Shown: positions 20,746-29,516 of the stretch, piece by piece
How positions within the stretch are numbered: position 1 is the first letter of the stretch
Layout of the letters: every line of letters starts with the position of its first letter
Assembly (NCBI RefSeq): GCF_041206865.1
Contig: NZ_JBGEDP010000001.1
Coordinates: 1,798,001 to 1,862,000, forward strand
DNA length: 64,000 nucleotides
Direction: 5' to 3'
Source: Mycobacterium sp. HUMS_12744610
GTDB taxonomy: Bacteria > Actinomycetota > Actinomycetes > Mycobacteriales > Mycobacteriaceae
The notes under the pieces: generated by a model
Told to the model about the DNA's origin: nothing
What the model saw: the letters and a program-made list of their open reading frames with translations, nothing else
Database searches by the model: none
Program-made: the position numbers and the translations under genes

Positions 20746-22314
20746 GTGTCGTGCGGTGACGCCGGGTCCTTTATCCCGGGGGTGGTTACTCCTTTCTTGG
20801 GGTCGAGAGGGCATAGGGGCCTGTGGGTCAGGGTATGGCGCGGACCCTGTTGAGGGCGTCGGCGAATTCTTGTGCCCAGGGCCAGGTTTGGGGGATCCGC
20901 AGGATCAGGTAGCGGGATCGTTTGATCAGCCGGGCCGCGGCGTGCAGCAGCCGGTAGCGCAGGGTGGCGGGTTCGGCTTTGGCCAGTGGGCCGTCCAGGA
21001 GTAGCAGTCGCATCCAGCACAGCAGGTCGATGGCGATCGCGACGGCGGTGACCCAAGCGGTGTTGATGGCGAACGAGTGTGAGGGCCAGCGGGCCAGGCC
21101 GGTGTCTTTGCCGGTGCGGATGAAGCCCTCCACCCGGGCGTGGACGCGGTGGCGGGCTTCCAGTCGCTGGGGTTGTCCACCGGCAGTCGAGGTGGCGAGG
21201 ACCTGGTAGCGGTAGCCGGCCAGCTGCTCGAACAATGACAACTGGGTGCCGTGTTCGATTTCTTCGCGCCGCACCAGGATGCGCATGCCGGCCGGCCAGC
21301 CGACCAGCCGATCCCCTCCGGTGCTGTGGCGCAGCAGCCCGGTCAACTCGGCGACCTGGGCGTCGTCACGGGCCGCTCCGGTGGCATCCAGTGCGGCTTG
21401 CCATCCCGCATCGGGCATCTGGCCGATCGCGACCCGGACCCGCTCATCGAGGTCGAATCCGACCGAGTAGCCCACTGACATCCCCGGCCGGGCATTGAGT
21501 TTCTCCAGGTGTTCGACGACGGCGTGGCTTGAACCCGCGCCGTCGATGGTGACCAGCAACTTGCGGCGCCACTTGGCCGGGATCGCCGCGATCGCGGCGT
21601 CGATGATCGCGATATGATCGGCCGCGGTGTTCGAGCCGGCGTTGCCTGCACGGGCGATCACCGCCAGCAGTTCGCCGGTGTTGTCACACCACGCCAACAG
21701 CGGGTGGAAGCCAAACCCGCCTTTGAAATTGCCTGCGGCGTGCTGCTTATCGCTGTGCGACTGAATCAGCGACGCGTCGATGCGGATCACGATCGTGTCC
21801 CCGAGGTCCCCATAGCAGGTCTGCGAAGCCGGGATCGCACCGTGGCGGGCCTCGATCGCCTCCCACACCCGAGAGCGGACCTTGTTGCGCACGGCCGTGA
21901 CCTCGGTGATGCTCTGCTCGTCGATCTCGCCCAGGGACCGCCACATCGTCGGAACCGACGCCACCGCCTGAAACAACCGGTGCTGATCGCGCAGCACCGC
22001 GGTGCCGGCCAGGTTCTGCGCGCCGCCGGCGATCGATACCGCCACATCGCGCAACACCGCGCCTCGGTCGTGGGTGACTTCTGGGCGCGACAGCACCGAC
22101 GACAAACCGCTGGTCAAACCCAGATTGTCGGCCAGCAACCGGGGTATCACGTTACCGGCGTGCCCGACCACGTCGTCGCCACGGACCTCAACTCGGACAT
22201 TCTTCGACCAATCCGTAGTAGCCTGCATCTGACAGGTGCACTCCCATCCTGGATAACCGAGCCTCGAATACTCCGATTATCCTTGCGGCAGTGCACCTTT
22301 CACGTTAACGACAC
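20746..22314 (-). mobile_element. IS1380-family insertion sequence, ends tentative
   Basis: The element is defined by its transposase (20828-22228). I compared both flanks for terminal inverted repeats. The best match is GTGTCGT...GTGA reading inwards from 20746, against GTGTCGT...GTGA on the minus strand reading inwards from 22314. It is imperfect (one-base gap) and no clear target duplication was found. The implied length of about 1.57 kb fits the family. Ends should be treated as provisional; the insertion itself is secure. Confidence 0.5.
20828..22228 (-). CDS. IS1380-family transposase
   Basis: A 466-residue DDE transposase. Features include the N-terminal region LLADNLGLTSGLSSVLSRP, the first catalytic Asp in IRIDASLIQSHSDK followed by GNFKGGFGFHPLLAW, the second Asp in LLVTIDGAGSSH, and a C-terminal segment (ARWPSHSFAINTAWVTAVAIAIDLLCW) typical of IS1380 proteins. 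The reading frame is full length and unbroken, so the element may be active or recently acquired. It is divergent from the PE gene, 132 bases away. Conserved catalytic Glu is expected near WPSH but I did not assign it. Confidence 0.93.
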   Translation of the reverse strand: MQATTDWSKNVRVEVRGDDVVGHAGNVIPRLLADNLGLTSGLSSVLSRPEVTHDRGAVLRDVAVSIAGGAQNLAGTAVLRDQHRLFQAVASVPTMWRSLGEIDEQSITEVTAVRNKVRSRVWEAIEARHGAIPASQTCYGDLGDTIVIRIDASLIQSHSDKQHAAGNFKGGFGFHPLLAWCDNTGELLAVIARAGNAGSNTAADHIAIIDAAIAAIPAKWRRKLLVTIDGAGSSHAVVEHLEKLNARPGMSVGYSVGFDLDERVRVAIGQMPDAGWQAALDATGAARDDAQVAELTGLLRHSTGGDRLVGWPAGMRILVRREEIEHGTQLSLFEQLAGYRYQVLATSTAGGQPQRLEARHRVHARVEGFIRTGKDTGLARWPSHSFAINTAWVTAVAIAIDLLCWMRLLLLDGPLAKAEPATLRYRLLHAAARLIKRSRYLILRIPQTWPWAQEFADALNRVRAIP

Positions 22315-22355
22315 CCCTGAGCTCCACATTCGATGAAAAATCCAGGGATGGGAGT
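22236..22355 (+). promoter_or_regulatory. Overlapping inverted repeats upstream of the PE gene, distal arm covering its ribosome-binding site
   Basis: Two arrangements share bases. Hairpin one pairs GGTGCACT (22236-22243) with AGTGCACC (22290-22297) and contains GGATAA (22252-22257) with TTATCC (22277-22282). The alternative pairs ACTCCCATCCTGGAT (22241-22255) with ATCCAGGGATGGGAGT (22340-22355), a 15-base match with one bulged base. The right arm includes GGGAG, the Shine-Dalgarno of the PE gene, which starts at 22361. The two pairings are mutually exclusive. The symmetry is directly visible; a switch-like role is inference, and part of it may belong to the IS end. Confidence 0.45.
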
Positions 22356-22360
22356 CGGAA

Positions 22361-24346
22361 TTGTCTTTTGTCATCGCTTCGCCCGATGCTATTGCCGCAG
22401 CGTCCGCCAACCTCGCCAGCATTGGATCGGTGCTCCAGGAAGCGCACGCGGCTGCGGCGGGTGCGACCACGCAGATCCTCAACGCGGCCCAAGACGACAT
22501 ATCCGTGGCGGTCTCGGCGGTGTTCGGCAACTACGGTCGGGAGTTTCAGGCCCTGGGCGCGCAGGCCACGGCTTTTCATGGGCAGTTCGCGCAGGCGTTG
22601 AACTCGGGCGGGTTCAGCTACGCGGCCTCGGAGGTCGCCAATTCCTCGCCGCTGCAGGCGTTAGCGCAAGATGTCCCCGCGAACATCGGCCCGGGCAACA
22701 TCGGCGTTTTCAACCTCGGCGCCGGCAACACCGGCAACCTGAACCTGGGCGTGGGCAACATCGGCAGCGTCAACATCGGCAGCGGCAACACCGGCAACCT
22801 GAACCTGGGGTTTGGCAACCTCGGCGGCGGCAACTGGGGCTCGGGCAATTTCGGCAACAGCAACTTGGGCTTCGGCAACGGCAGCACGCTCAACAATACG
22901 ATCAGTGCTCCCACCCCGTCGTCGGGGAACGTCGGCAACGGTAACCTCGGCAACTCCAACCTGGGTAGCGCCAACATCGGCAACTTCAACGTCGGATTCG
23001 CGAACAACGGCAACAACAACGTCGGCTCGGCGAACATGGGCAGCGACAATTTCGGCTTCGGCAACTTCGGCAACCACGACATCGGTATCGGGCTCACCGG
23101 CAATGACCAGATCGGCATCGGCGGGCTGGACTTCGGCAGCGGGAACGTCGGCTTCGGGAACTCCGGCAACTTCAACTGGGGCCTGGCCAACACCGGTGAC
23201 TACAACATCGGCCTGGCCAACACGGGCAACCACGACATCGGTATCGGGCTCACCGGTGACAATCAAATGGGTTTCGGTGGGTTCAACTCCGGCAGCGGCA
23301 ACACCGGCCTGTTCAACTCGGGTGCGAACAATACCGGTTTCTTCAACTCGGGCGGCGCCGGCTTCGGTGGCGGCGGAAACTGGGGCCTGCTCAACTCGGG
23401 TGTGGCGAACTCGGGCATGTTCAACGCCGGCTCGTTCGACACCGGTTTGTTCAACGCGGGCTCGTTCGACGCCGGTGTGTTCAACGCGGGCAGCTACAAC
23501 ACCGGGTTGCTCAACCCGGGCACGCTTGACATGGGCATCGGCAACACAAGCCAAGGGGATCTGGGCATGTGGAACGCGGGCCAATCGGACATGGGCATGT
23601 TCAACGCGGGCGCGACGAACCTGGGTTTCGGCAACGCCGGTTCCTTCAACAACGGCTTCTTCAACTCCGGCAATGCCAACTTGGGGTTTTTCAACTCCGG
23701 TATCCAGAACGTGGGCGGTTTCAACTCCGGCGGCACCTCCGCCTTGACGGCCACCGGCCCGATCACCGGCGTGTACACCGGCAACATGGGTTTCTTCAAC
23801 TCCGGCACCCTCAACACCGGCATCGGGAACTCCGGCAATATCAACACCGGCATGTTCAACGCCGGCAGCGTGAACACGGGCTTCGGCAGCGCGCTCAGCC
23901 AGCCCGGCACGGTCTCGGGCTTCGGGAACACGGGCAGCTACGAGTCGGGCTGGGACAACACGGGCACCTACAACGCGGGCATGGGCAACTCGGGCAGCTT
24001 CAATTCGGGCTACATGAATACGAATACGTCGGGTTACTTCGACGCGGGCTTCTACAACTCCGGCGACGACGTGGGCTTCGCCAACACGGGCAGCTTCAAT
24101 GTGGGCTTCGCCAACTCGGGTGCCGGCGGTGGCAACGTGGGCTTCGCCAACTCGGGTGCCGGCGGTAGCAACGTGGGCTTCGCCAACTCGGGTGCCGGCG
24201 GTAGCAACGTGGGCTTCGCCAACACGGGTAATACCACCACGGGTGTGGGTAACTCCGGTGAGCTAGACGCGGGTGTCGGGAACTTGGGCACCAACGATTC
24301 GGGTGGCTTCAACCACAGCGACAACCAGTCCGGCTTCTTCAACTGA
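22361..24346 (+). CDS. PE-domain protein with MPTR-like pentapeptide repeats
   Basis: A 661-residue protein. Residues 1-100 are a clear PE domain ([20 protein letters not shown] at the start; YAASE at 87-91 is the YxxxE type VII secretion signal). From about residue 105 to the end it consists of asparagine-glycine repeats of the NxGxGNxG / FNSGxxNxG kind that define PPE-MPTR proteins, rather than the GGAGGX repeats of PE_PGRS. The start is TTG with GGGAG 6 bases before it; SFVIA fixes the frame. It probably goes out through ESX-5 to the cell surface, as PE/PPE proteins with long repeats do. No PPE partner is adjacent. The IS transposase lies immediately upstream on the other strand. Confidence 0.9.
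   Translation: MSFVIASPDAIAAASANLASIGSVLQEAHAAAAGATTQILNAAQDDISVAVSAVFGNYGREFQALGAQATAFHGQFAQALNSGGFSYAASEVANSSPLQALAQDVPANIGPGNIGVFNLGAGNTGNLNLGVGNIGSVNIGSGNTGNLNLGFGNLGGGNWGSGNFGNSNLGFGNGSTLNNTISAPTPSSGNVGNGNLGNSNLGSANIGNFNVGFANNGNNNVGSANMGSDNFGFGNFGNHDIGIGLTGNDQIGIGGLDFGSGNVGFGNSGNFNWGLANTGDYNIGLANTGNHDIGIGLTGDNQMGFGGFNSGSGNTGLFNSGANNTGFFNSGGAGFGGGGNWGLLNSGVANSGMFNAGSFDTGLFNAGSFDAGVFNAGSYNTGLLNPGTLDMGIGNTSQGDLGMWNAGQSDMGMFNAGATNLGFGNAGSFNNGFFNSGNANLGFFNSGIQNVGGFNSGGTSALTATGPITGVYTGNMGFFNSGTLNTGIGNSGNINTGMFNAGSVNTGFGSALSQPGTVSGFGNTGSYESGWDNTGTYNAGMGNSGSFNSGYMNTNTSGYFDAGFYNSGDDVGFANTGSFNVGFANSGAGGGNVGFANSGAGGSNVGFANSGAGGSNVGFANTGNTTTGVGNSGELDAGVGNLGTNDSGGFNHSDNQSGFFN
24101..24228 (+). repeat. 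36-bp tandem repeat inside the PE gene
   Basis: Units start at 24101, 24137, 24173 and 24209 (about 3.5 copies), encoding [12 protein letters not shown]. Copies are nearly identical at the nucleotide level, unlike the surrounding degenerate pentapeptides, so this is probably a recent, in-frame and variable expansion. Confidence 0.85.
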
Positions 24347-24399
24347 ACCTCGGGTTTGGCCGCTTCGCACCGGGCGCCTGCGTTGGCCCGCGGTCGCAG

Positions 24400-24984
24400 T
24401 CAGCCGTTCGGCACCGATGCGGCCGGTGTCAGGATCGGCACGACGAACTCCTCGACCATCGCCTTCTCGTCGGCCTCGTCGCGGCCCGGGAACATCAGCA
24501 ACGACGTCAGCACCCGCACCAGCCAGCGCGCCCGGCGCTCGACGGTGGCCGGGTCTTCCGGACCGAGCGAGTCGAGGAACGCCGCGGCCAGGGCGGTGAT
24601 CACCTCGGAGCGGCCCGCGAATTCGCCGCCGATCGGGGGACGGCTGGTCGCGAACCACGCTGCCAGCGCTGGGCTTTCGCGCACCATCTGCAACGCCGCG
24701 GCCATGGCCCCGATCAGCCGCTCGCCCGGGTCGTCGATCCCGTCGATCCGCTCGGCGATGCCGCGGGCGAGCCGGCGGGTCTCGCGGTGCACGTACGCGG
24801 TGCGCAGCGCCTCGCGGTTGTCGAAGTACCGGTACAGTGTCGCGCGGGAACACCCTGCGGCCGCAGCGATTTCGTTCATGCCGACCGAGGCCGGGTCGTC
24901 CTCGGTGAACAGCCGCTCGGCCGCGTCGAGGATCCGGTCGGTGGCCGCCTCCTGGCGGCGTTTCCCGAGCCAGTCGCCCGCCAT
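24400..24984 (-). CDS. TetR-family transcriptional regulator
   Basis: A 194-residue repressor-type protein. The helix-turn-helix lies in residues 14-60: ATDRILDAAERLF, then VGMNEIAAAAGCSRATLYRYF, with the classic YRYF end. The variable C-terminal ligand domain includes ERLIGAMAAALQMVRESP. The ATG at 24984 overlaps the cyp130 stop by one base (TGATG), so it is translationally coupled to the P450 and probably controls it. Longer readings extend antisense-like into cyp130. Corresponds to Rv1255c. Confidence 0.92.
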   Translation of the reverse strand: MAGDWLGKRRQEAATDRILDAAERLFTEDDPASVGMNEIAAAAGCSRATLYRYFDNREALRTAYVHRETRRLARGIAERIDGIDDPGERLIGAMAAALQMVRESPALAAWFATSRPPIGGEFAGRSEVITALAAAFLDSLGPEDPATVERRARWLVRVLTSLLMFPGRDEADEKAMVEEFVVPILTPAASVPNG

Positions 24985-26237
24985 CAGGCGTTGACCCGGA
25001 TCGGCACCGACAGCGGGCGGCGCACGTAGCTGCCACCCGACCAGACGATCGCGGACTCGTCGACCTCGAAATCGGGGCAGCGGGACAGCAATTCGGTGAG
25101 CGCGACGCGCGACTGCATCCGGGCGGCCGCGGCGCCCAGGCAGTGATGCGCCCCGTGGCTGAAGGTCAGGATGTTGCGCGGGCACCGGGTGACGTCGAGT
25201 TCGCCGGCGTCGGGCCCGTATTGGCGTTCGTCGCGGTTGGCCGACCCGTAGAGCAGGAGCACCTTGCGACCGGCCGGGATGGTCGTGCCGTGCAGCGTCA
25301 CGTCGCGGGTGGTGGTGCGCGCCAGTCCTTGCACCGGTGAGGTCAGCCGCAGCAGTTCGTCGACCGCGTCGGGGATCAGCCCGGGCCGATCGGCCAGCAG
25401 CCGGCGCTGGTCGGGCCGCCGGTGCAGCAGCGGCATCGAGCCGCCCAGCATGCCGGTCGTGGTGTCGTTACCGCCGGTGACCATCGTGAACGTGAACGCC
25501 AGCACCGAAAGCGTGCCGGCAACGTCGCCGCCAACGCCGCCGTCCGCGCCGACTCCGGCGGCCACCAGATGCGAGATGGTGTCGTCTTCGGGTTCGGTGC
25601 GCCGGCGCTCGATCAGCCCGGTGAAGTAGGCCATCATCGAGCCGACGGTGTCGCCGGCGCTCTGGGGAGCGCCGGCGACACCGCCTTCGACGGTGTTGGC
25701 CGCCACGATGGCGTCCGTCCACCCGTCGAACTGCGCGCGATCCTCCTCGGGCACGCCGAGGTAATGGGCGACCACCATCGATGGCAGCGGCTTGAACAGC
25801 TCGGCGACGATGTCGCCGCCCCCGGCGGCGCGCAACCCCTCGATGCGCTCCACCACGAATGCGCGGACTTTCGGCTCGACCGCCTCCACCTGGCGCGGCG
25901 TGAAACCGCGCGACACCAGTTTGCGAAACTCGGTGTGCACCGGCGGATCCTGCATGACTAAAGGCGGATTGTCTTGCAGACCAATCATTTTCAGATCACC
26001 GTAGGCGACCGTCAAACCCTGTGCCGAGGAGAACGTCTCGTGGTCGCGCGCCGCCGCCCAGATGTCGGCATGGCGGGACAGCACGTAGTAGTCGTGCTCG
26101 GGCCTGCCGGCCGGCACGACGTGGTGCACCGGGTCGTGGTCGCGCAGCGCGCGGTACATCGGCCAGGGGTCTGCCCACGTGTCGGCGGTGGCGAGTTCGA
26201 ACGCGGCCGGCGCGTTGTGAGACACGGCCGCAGTCAT
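24984..26237 (-). CDS. cyp130: Cytochrome P450 CYP130
   Basis: A 417-residue haem monooxygenase. The I-helix oxygen-binding motif is VTGGNDTT, the K-helix ExxR is in DELLRLTSPV, and the haem-ligand loop is FSHGAHHCLG with the cysteine near residue 366. The soluble bacterial type has no membrane anchor. The physiological substrate is not established; M. tuberculosis CYP130 binds azole drugs. It lies 66 bases downstream of the FAD oxidase gene on the same strand and overlaps tetR, suggesting one operon. Corresponds to Rv1256c. Confidence 0.94.
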   Translation of the reverse strand: MTAAVSHNAPAAFELATADTWADPWPMYRALRDHDPVHHVVPAGRPEHDYYVLSRHADIWAAARDHETFSSAQGLTVAYGDLKMIGLQDNPPLVMQDPPVHTEFRKLVSRGFTPRQVEAVEPKVRAFVVERIEGLRAAGGGDIVAELFKPLPSMVVAHYLGVPEEDRAQFDGWTDAIVAANTVEGGVAGAPQSAGDTVGSMMAYFTGLIERRRTEPEDDTISHLVAAGVGADGGVGGDVAGTLSVLAFTFTMVTGGNDTTTGMLGGSMPLLHRRPDQRRLLADRPGLIPDAVDELLRLTSPVQGLARTTTRDVTLHGTTIPAGRKVLLLYGSANRDERQYGPDAGELDVTRCPRNILTFSHGAHHCLGAAAARMQSRVALTELLSRCPDFEVDESAIVWSGGSYVRRPLSVPIRVNA

Positions 26238-26303
26238 GTCTCATTGGTACGACACGGGGCGCGCGGTGTCAAATCCGGCCGTGCTGCAGCCGGGCGCGAG
26301 GGC

Positions 26304-27668
26304 TCAGATCGCCACGCCGGGGTTCAGAATGCCCAGCGGGTCGAGTGCTTGCTTGATGCGCTGGTTCAGCGCCATCGCCTCGGGCCCCAGGTAGCCGCCC
26401 AGCCACGGGCGCTTCAACCGCCCGACACCGTGTTCGCCGGTGATCGTGCCGCCGAGGCCGACGGCCAGGTCCATGATCTCGCCGTACGCGAGCTCGGCGC
26501 GTTCGGTCATCGCGGCGTCCGCGGCGTCGTACACCAGCAACGGATGGGTGTTACCGTCCCCCGCGTGGGCGATGACCGAGATCATCAGGTCGCGCTCGGC
26601 GGCGATGCGCGCGATCCCGCCGACCAGCTCGCCCAGCGCCGGCAGCGGCACCCCGACGTCCTCGAGCAGCAGCGACCCCTTGGCCTCGACCGCGGGAATG
26701 GCGAACCGGCGGGCGGCGACGAACGCCTCGCCCTCGTCCGGGTCGTCGGTCGAGAACACTTCCGTGGCACCGTTTTCCGCGAACACCGCGGCCATCACCT
26801 CGGCGTCCTGCGCACCGGCCGCGCCCCGCTCGTCGGAGCCGGCCACCAGCATGGCGGCCGCACCGCGGTCCAGGTCCATCCGCAGGATGTCCTCGACGGC
26901 GTTGATCGCCACCGAATCCATGAACTCCAGCATCGAGGGCCGCAGGCGCGCCGATACGCCGAGCACCGCGTCGACCGCGGCCTGAACCGATCCGAACGAC
27001 GCCACCACGACGCTCGAGGTGTTCTGCGCGGGCAGCAGCCGCAGCGTCACCTCGGTGATGACGCCCAACGTGCCCTCGCTGCCCACGAACAGCTTGGTCA
27101 GCGACAGGCCCGCCACGTCCTTCAGACGCGGACCGCCCAACCGCACGGCGGTGCCGTCGGCCAGCACCACCTGCATGCCCAGCACGTAGTCGGTGGTGAC
27201 TCCGTACTTCACGCAGCACAGCCCGCCGGCGTTGGTGGCGATGTTGCCGCCGATGCTGCAGATCTCGAACGACGAGGGATCGGGCGGGTACCACAGGCCG
27301 TGCTCGGCGGCGGCCTTCTTGACCTCGGCGTTGAACAGACCCGGCTGGCACACCGCGGTGCGGGTGACGGGGTCGACGGTGATGTCGCGCATCTTCTCCG
27401 TCGACAGCACGATCCCGTTGTCCAGGGCGGTGGCCCCGCCCGACAGGCCGCTGCCGGCGCCGCGGGTCACCACCGGCACCCGGTTTGCGTTCGCCCAGCG
27501 CAGCACCGTCTGCACCTCTTCGGTGCGCCGCGGCCGGACCACCGCCAGGGGCTTGCCGGCCGACGGGTCGAAGGCCCGGTCCTGCCGGTAGCCCTCGGTC
27601 ACTGCGGGATCGGTGACCACCGTCCCGTCGGGCAACTCGGCGATCAGGCCTGCCAGCGCGTTTTCCAC
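26304..27668 (-). CDS. FAD-linked oxidase, glycolate oxidase GlcD / D-lactate dehydrogenase-like
   Basis: A 454-residue flavoprotein. The N-terminal PCMH-type FAD domain shows VVTRGAGSGLSGGATAL and CSIGGNIATNAGG near residues 75-150. The C-terminal FAD-oxidase domain shows VIAHAGDGNTHPLLVYD and GGTITGEHGVGRLKRPWL, where the histidines sit in the 2-hydroxyacid oxidation site. Such enzymes oxidise D-2-hydroxyacids (D-lactate, glycolate, 2-hydroxyglutarate). The GTG start gives the expected length. It stands upstream of cyp130. Corresponds to Rv1257c. Confidence 0.92.
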   Translation of the reverse strand: MENALAGLIAELPDGTVVTDPAVTEGYRQDRAFDPSAGKPLAVVRPRRTEEVQTVLRWANANRVPVVTRGAGSGLSGGATALDNGIVLSTEKMRDITVDPVTRTAVCQPGLFNAEVKKAAAEHGLWYPPDPSSFEICSIGGNIATNAGGLCCVKYGVTTDYVLGMQVVLADGTAVRLGGPRLKDVAGLSLTKLFVGSEGTLGVITEVTLRLLPAQNTSSVVVASFGSVQAAVDAVLGVSARLRPSMLEFMDSVAINAVEDILRMDLDRGAAAMLVAGSDERGAAGAQDAEVMAAVFAENGATEVFSTDDPDEGEAFVAARRFAIPAVEAKGSLLLEDVGVPLPALGELVGGIARIAAERDLMISVIAHAGDGNTHPLLVYDAADAAMTERAELAYGEIMDLAVGLGGTITGEHGVGRLKRPWLGGYLGPEAMALNQRIKQALDPLGILNPGVAI

Positions 27669-27677
27669 GTCCCGATC

Positions 27678-27913
27678 CTACGGACCGGCGTCGACGGCGA
27701 CCGACGGCGCGTTGTCCAGTTCCCGCAGCGACGGCAGCCGGCAAGCCACCAGCCCGATCGCGGCGATCGGCAGCGCCAGCGCCAGGAAGGCGCGCTGTTG
27801 TGGTGTGGCAGGGCCAGCCACGGGAAAGTCACCAGCGAGGTGCCGGTGCCCGTTGTCGCCATGAGTGTGGCGAACAGGATCAGGAATGCCGGGCCGCGGC
27901 TTGTGGGAGTCAT
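27678..27913 (-). pseudogene. tap: Remnant of the Tap multidrug efflux gene with most of the gene deleted
   Basis: The ATG at 27913 opens with a start like that of Tap (Rv1258c): SRGPAFLILFATLMAT followed by VTFPWLAL. At about 27815 this breaks off, and in a different frame the sequence resumes with the Tap C-terminus (FLALALPIAAIGLVACRLPSLRELD), ending TAG at 27678. Only about 78 of about 420 codons remain, so roughly 1 kb encoding nearly all 12 helices has been lost. The junction lies between CTGGCCCTG and CGCGCCTTCC on the minus strand. Tap exports tetracycline and aminoglycosides in other mycobacteria; this copy cannot. Confidence 0.88.
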
Positions 27914-27984
27914 GAATATCGCGGCCGAACGTAACCCCGGCTCGGCCGGGGCGGCGTATGAATTTCGCGGTCGCCACCAGCTGA

Positions 27985-28811
27985 ATGCACGATGTTCATG
28001 TGCTCGTCCATCCACGCACCGGCCGGCCGTTCGATTCCCCGGTGGTTCCCGGCACCGGATGGCCCGGCGATCCGGCGACCCCGCAGACACCGGCGGCGGC
28101 CGGCGCCGCGCAGGTGGTCGCGCTGGCGGCCGGCGCCGACTCGATACCCCGGCTCGACGCGCTGATCAGCGTGTGCCGGGCCTGCCCGCGGCTGGTGAGC
28201 TGGCGCGAGGGCGTCGCCGTCGACAAACGCCGGGCGTTTGCCGACCAGCCGTACTGGGGACGCCCGGTGCCGGGCTGGGGTGCGCAGCGGCCCCGGCTGT
28301 TGATCGTGGGACTGGCGCCCGCCGCGCACGGCGCGAACCGGACGGGGCGGATGTTCACCGGCGACCGGTCGGGCGATCAGCTGTACGCGGCGCTGTACCG
28401 GGCCGGCCTGGTGAACCAGCCGACCAGCGTGGACGCCGCGGACGGGTTGCGCACCAAGCACGTTCGCGTCGTCGCACCGGTGCGCTGCGCGCCCCCGGCC
28501 AACGCCCCGACCCCGGCGGAGCGCGACACCTGCTGGCCGTGGCTGGAGGCCGAGTGGCGGCTGGTGGCCGCTCACGTCCGGGTGATAGTGGCCCTCGGCG
28601 GGTTCGGCTGGCAGGTCGCGCTGCGGCTGCCGGCCGCCGCCGGGCTGCCCAAGCCGCGGTTCGGGCACGGTGTCGTCGCGGAGCTGAACGCGGGCGTGCG
28701 GTTGCTCGGCTGCTACCACCCGAGCCAGCAGAACATGTTCACCGGTAGGTTGACACCGGCGATGCTCGACGACATCTCACCGATGCAAGGAAACTGGCAG
28801 GGATCAAGTGA
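27985..28811 (+). CDS. udgB: Family 5 uracil-DNA glycosylase UdgB, 1-base lesion near the 3' end
   Basis: Removes uracil (and hypoxanthine) from DNA. Visible are the leading segment [16 protein letters not shown] with two family cysteines, motif [33 protein letters not shown], and the second catalytic motif GCYHPSQQN. The open frame runs on to 28956 with an unnatural tail after PAMLDDI. If one base is added near 28775, the protein ends DARKLAGIK with TGA at 28809-28811, matching the usual UdgB C-terminus. All catalytic motifs precede the lesion. The lesion may be a sequencing error or an early step of decay. Corresponds to Rv1259. Confidence 0.85.
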
Positions 28812-28817
28812 CTTTCC

Positions 28818-29478
28818 ATGGTTAGCGTTCTGGTACGCGGCGCCAGGCTGGCCGGCGTATTGGCTTGCGCACCAAGGCTATTCGGTGACCGTCGTGGAGC
28901 GTGCGCTGGGCTGCGGCCGGGCGGGCAGGCGATCGACGTGCAGGGCCCGGCGCTGACGGTGCTCGACCGCATGTAGTCGCGGGCCGCCGCCGACCATCTC
29001 CGGACGCGGATCCGCGACGCGTCGGTGGTCGACCGCGACGGCAACGAGATGTCCCGCGACACCGAGGCCCAGATCGCCGAACTGGATCGGCGGATGGCCG
29101 GCGACGGCTGGGTACGGCCGCAGCTGCTCGAGTACATGCGCAGCGCACCGGATTTCTATTTCGACGAGATGTCGCAGATCAAGATGGATCACTGGGCCAA
29201 GGGCCGGGTGGTGCTGGCGGGCGACGCGGGCTACTGCTGCTCACCGCTGTCGGGCCAGGGGACCAGTGTCGCGCTGGTGGGGGGCCTACATCCTGGCCCG
29301 GGCGCTCGCCGCCAGCGGTGACGACTACGAGAAGGGCTTCGCCAACTACCAGAAAGGGTTCGCCGACTACGTCAAGCGCAACCAGTGGCTGGTCGTCGAC
29401 AATGTCCCCGGCGGCGCGCCGATCCCGCAGGAGGTGTTCGAGCGCATCGTCAACTCGCTCGACCTGAAAACCTACTGA
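28818..29478 (+). pseudogene. Decayed FAD-dependent monooxygenase (Rv1260-like)
   Basis: Pieces of one flavoprotein appear in successive frames: an N-terminal Rossmann start ([12 protein letters not shown]), [16 protein letters not shown] in the next frame, [18 protein letters not shown] ended by TAG near 28978, then RTRIRDASVVDRDGNEMSRD. From here the middle of the gene is missing. The C-terminal part keeps VRPQLLEYMRSAPDF and the FAD motif GRVVLAGDAGYCCSPLSGQG, shifts frame once more at a G run near 29280, and ends with VNSLDLKTY at 29478. About 660 of an expected 1100 or more bases remain. It is non-functional. Confidence 0.88.
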
Positions 29479-29516
29479 CGGGGAACGTTCGCACCGCAGG
29501 AAGCGTTGACGCCATC

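Noticed and set aside
22661-23584. Minus-strand frames opposite the PE gene (Val/Glu/Ala repeats)
   Set aside because: They simply reflect the repetitive PE coding strand.
25974-28748. 924-codon plus-strand frame across the FAD oxidase and udgB
   Set aside because: Antisense to cyp130 and the FAD oxidase, then out of frame with udgB.
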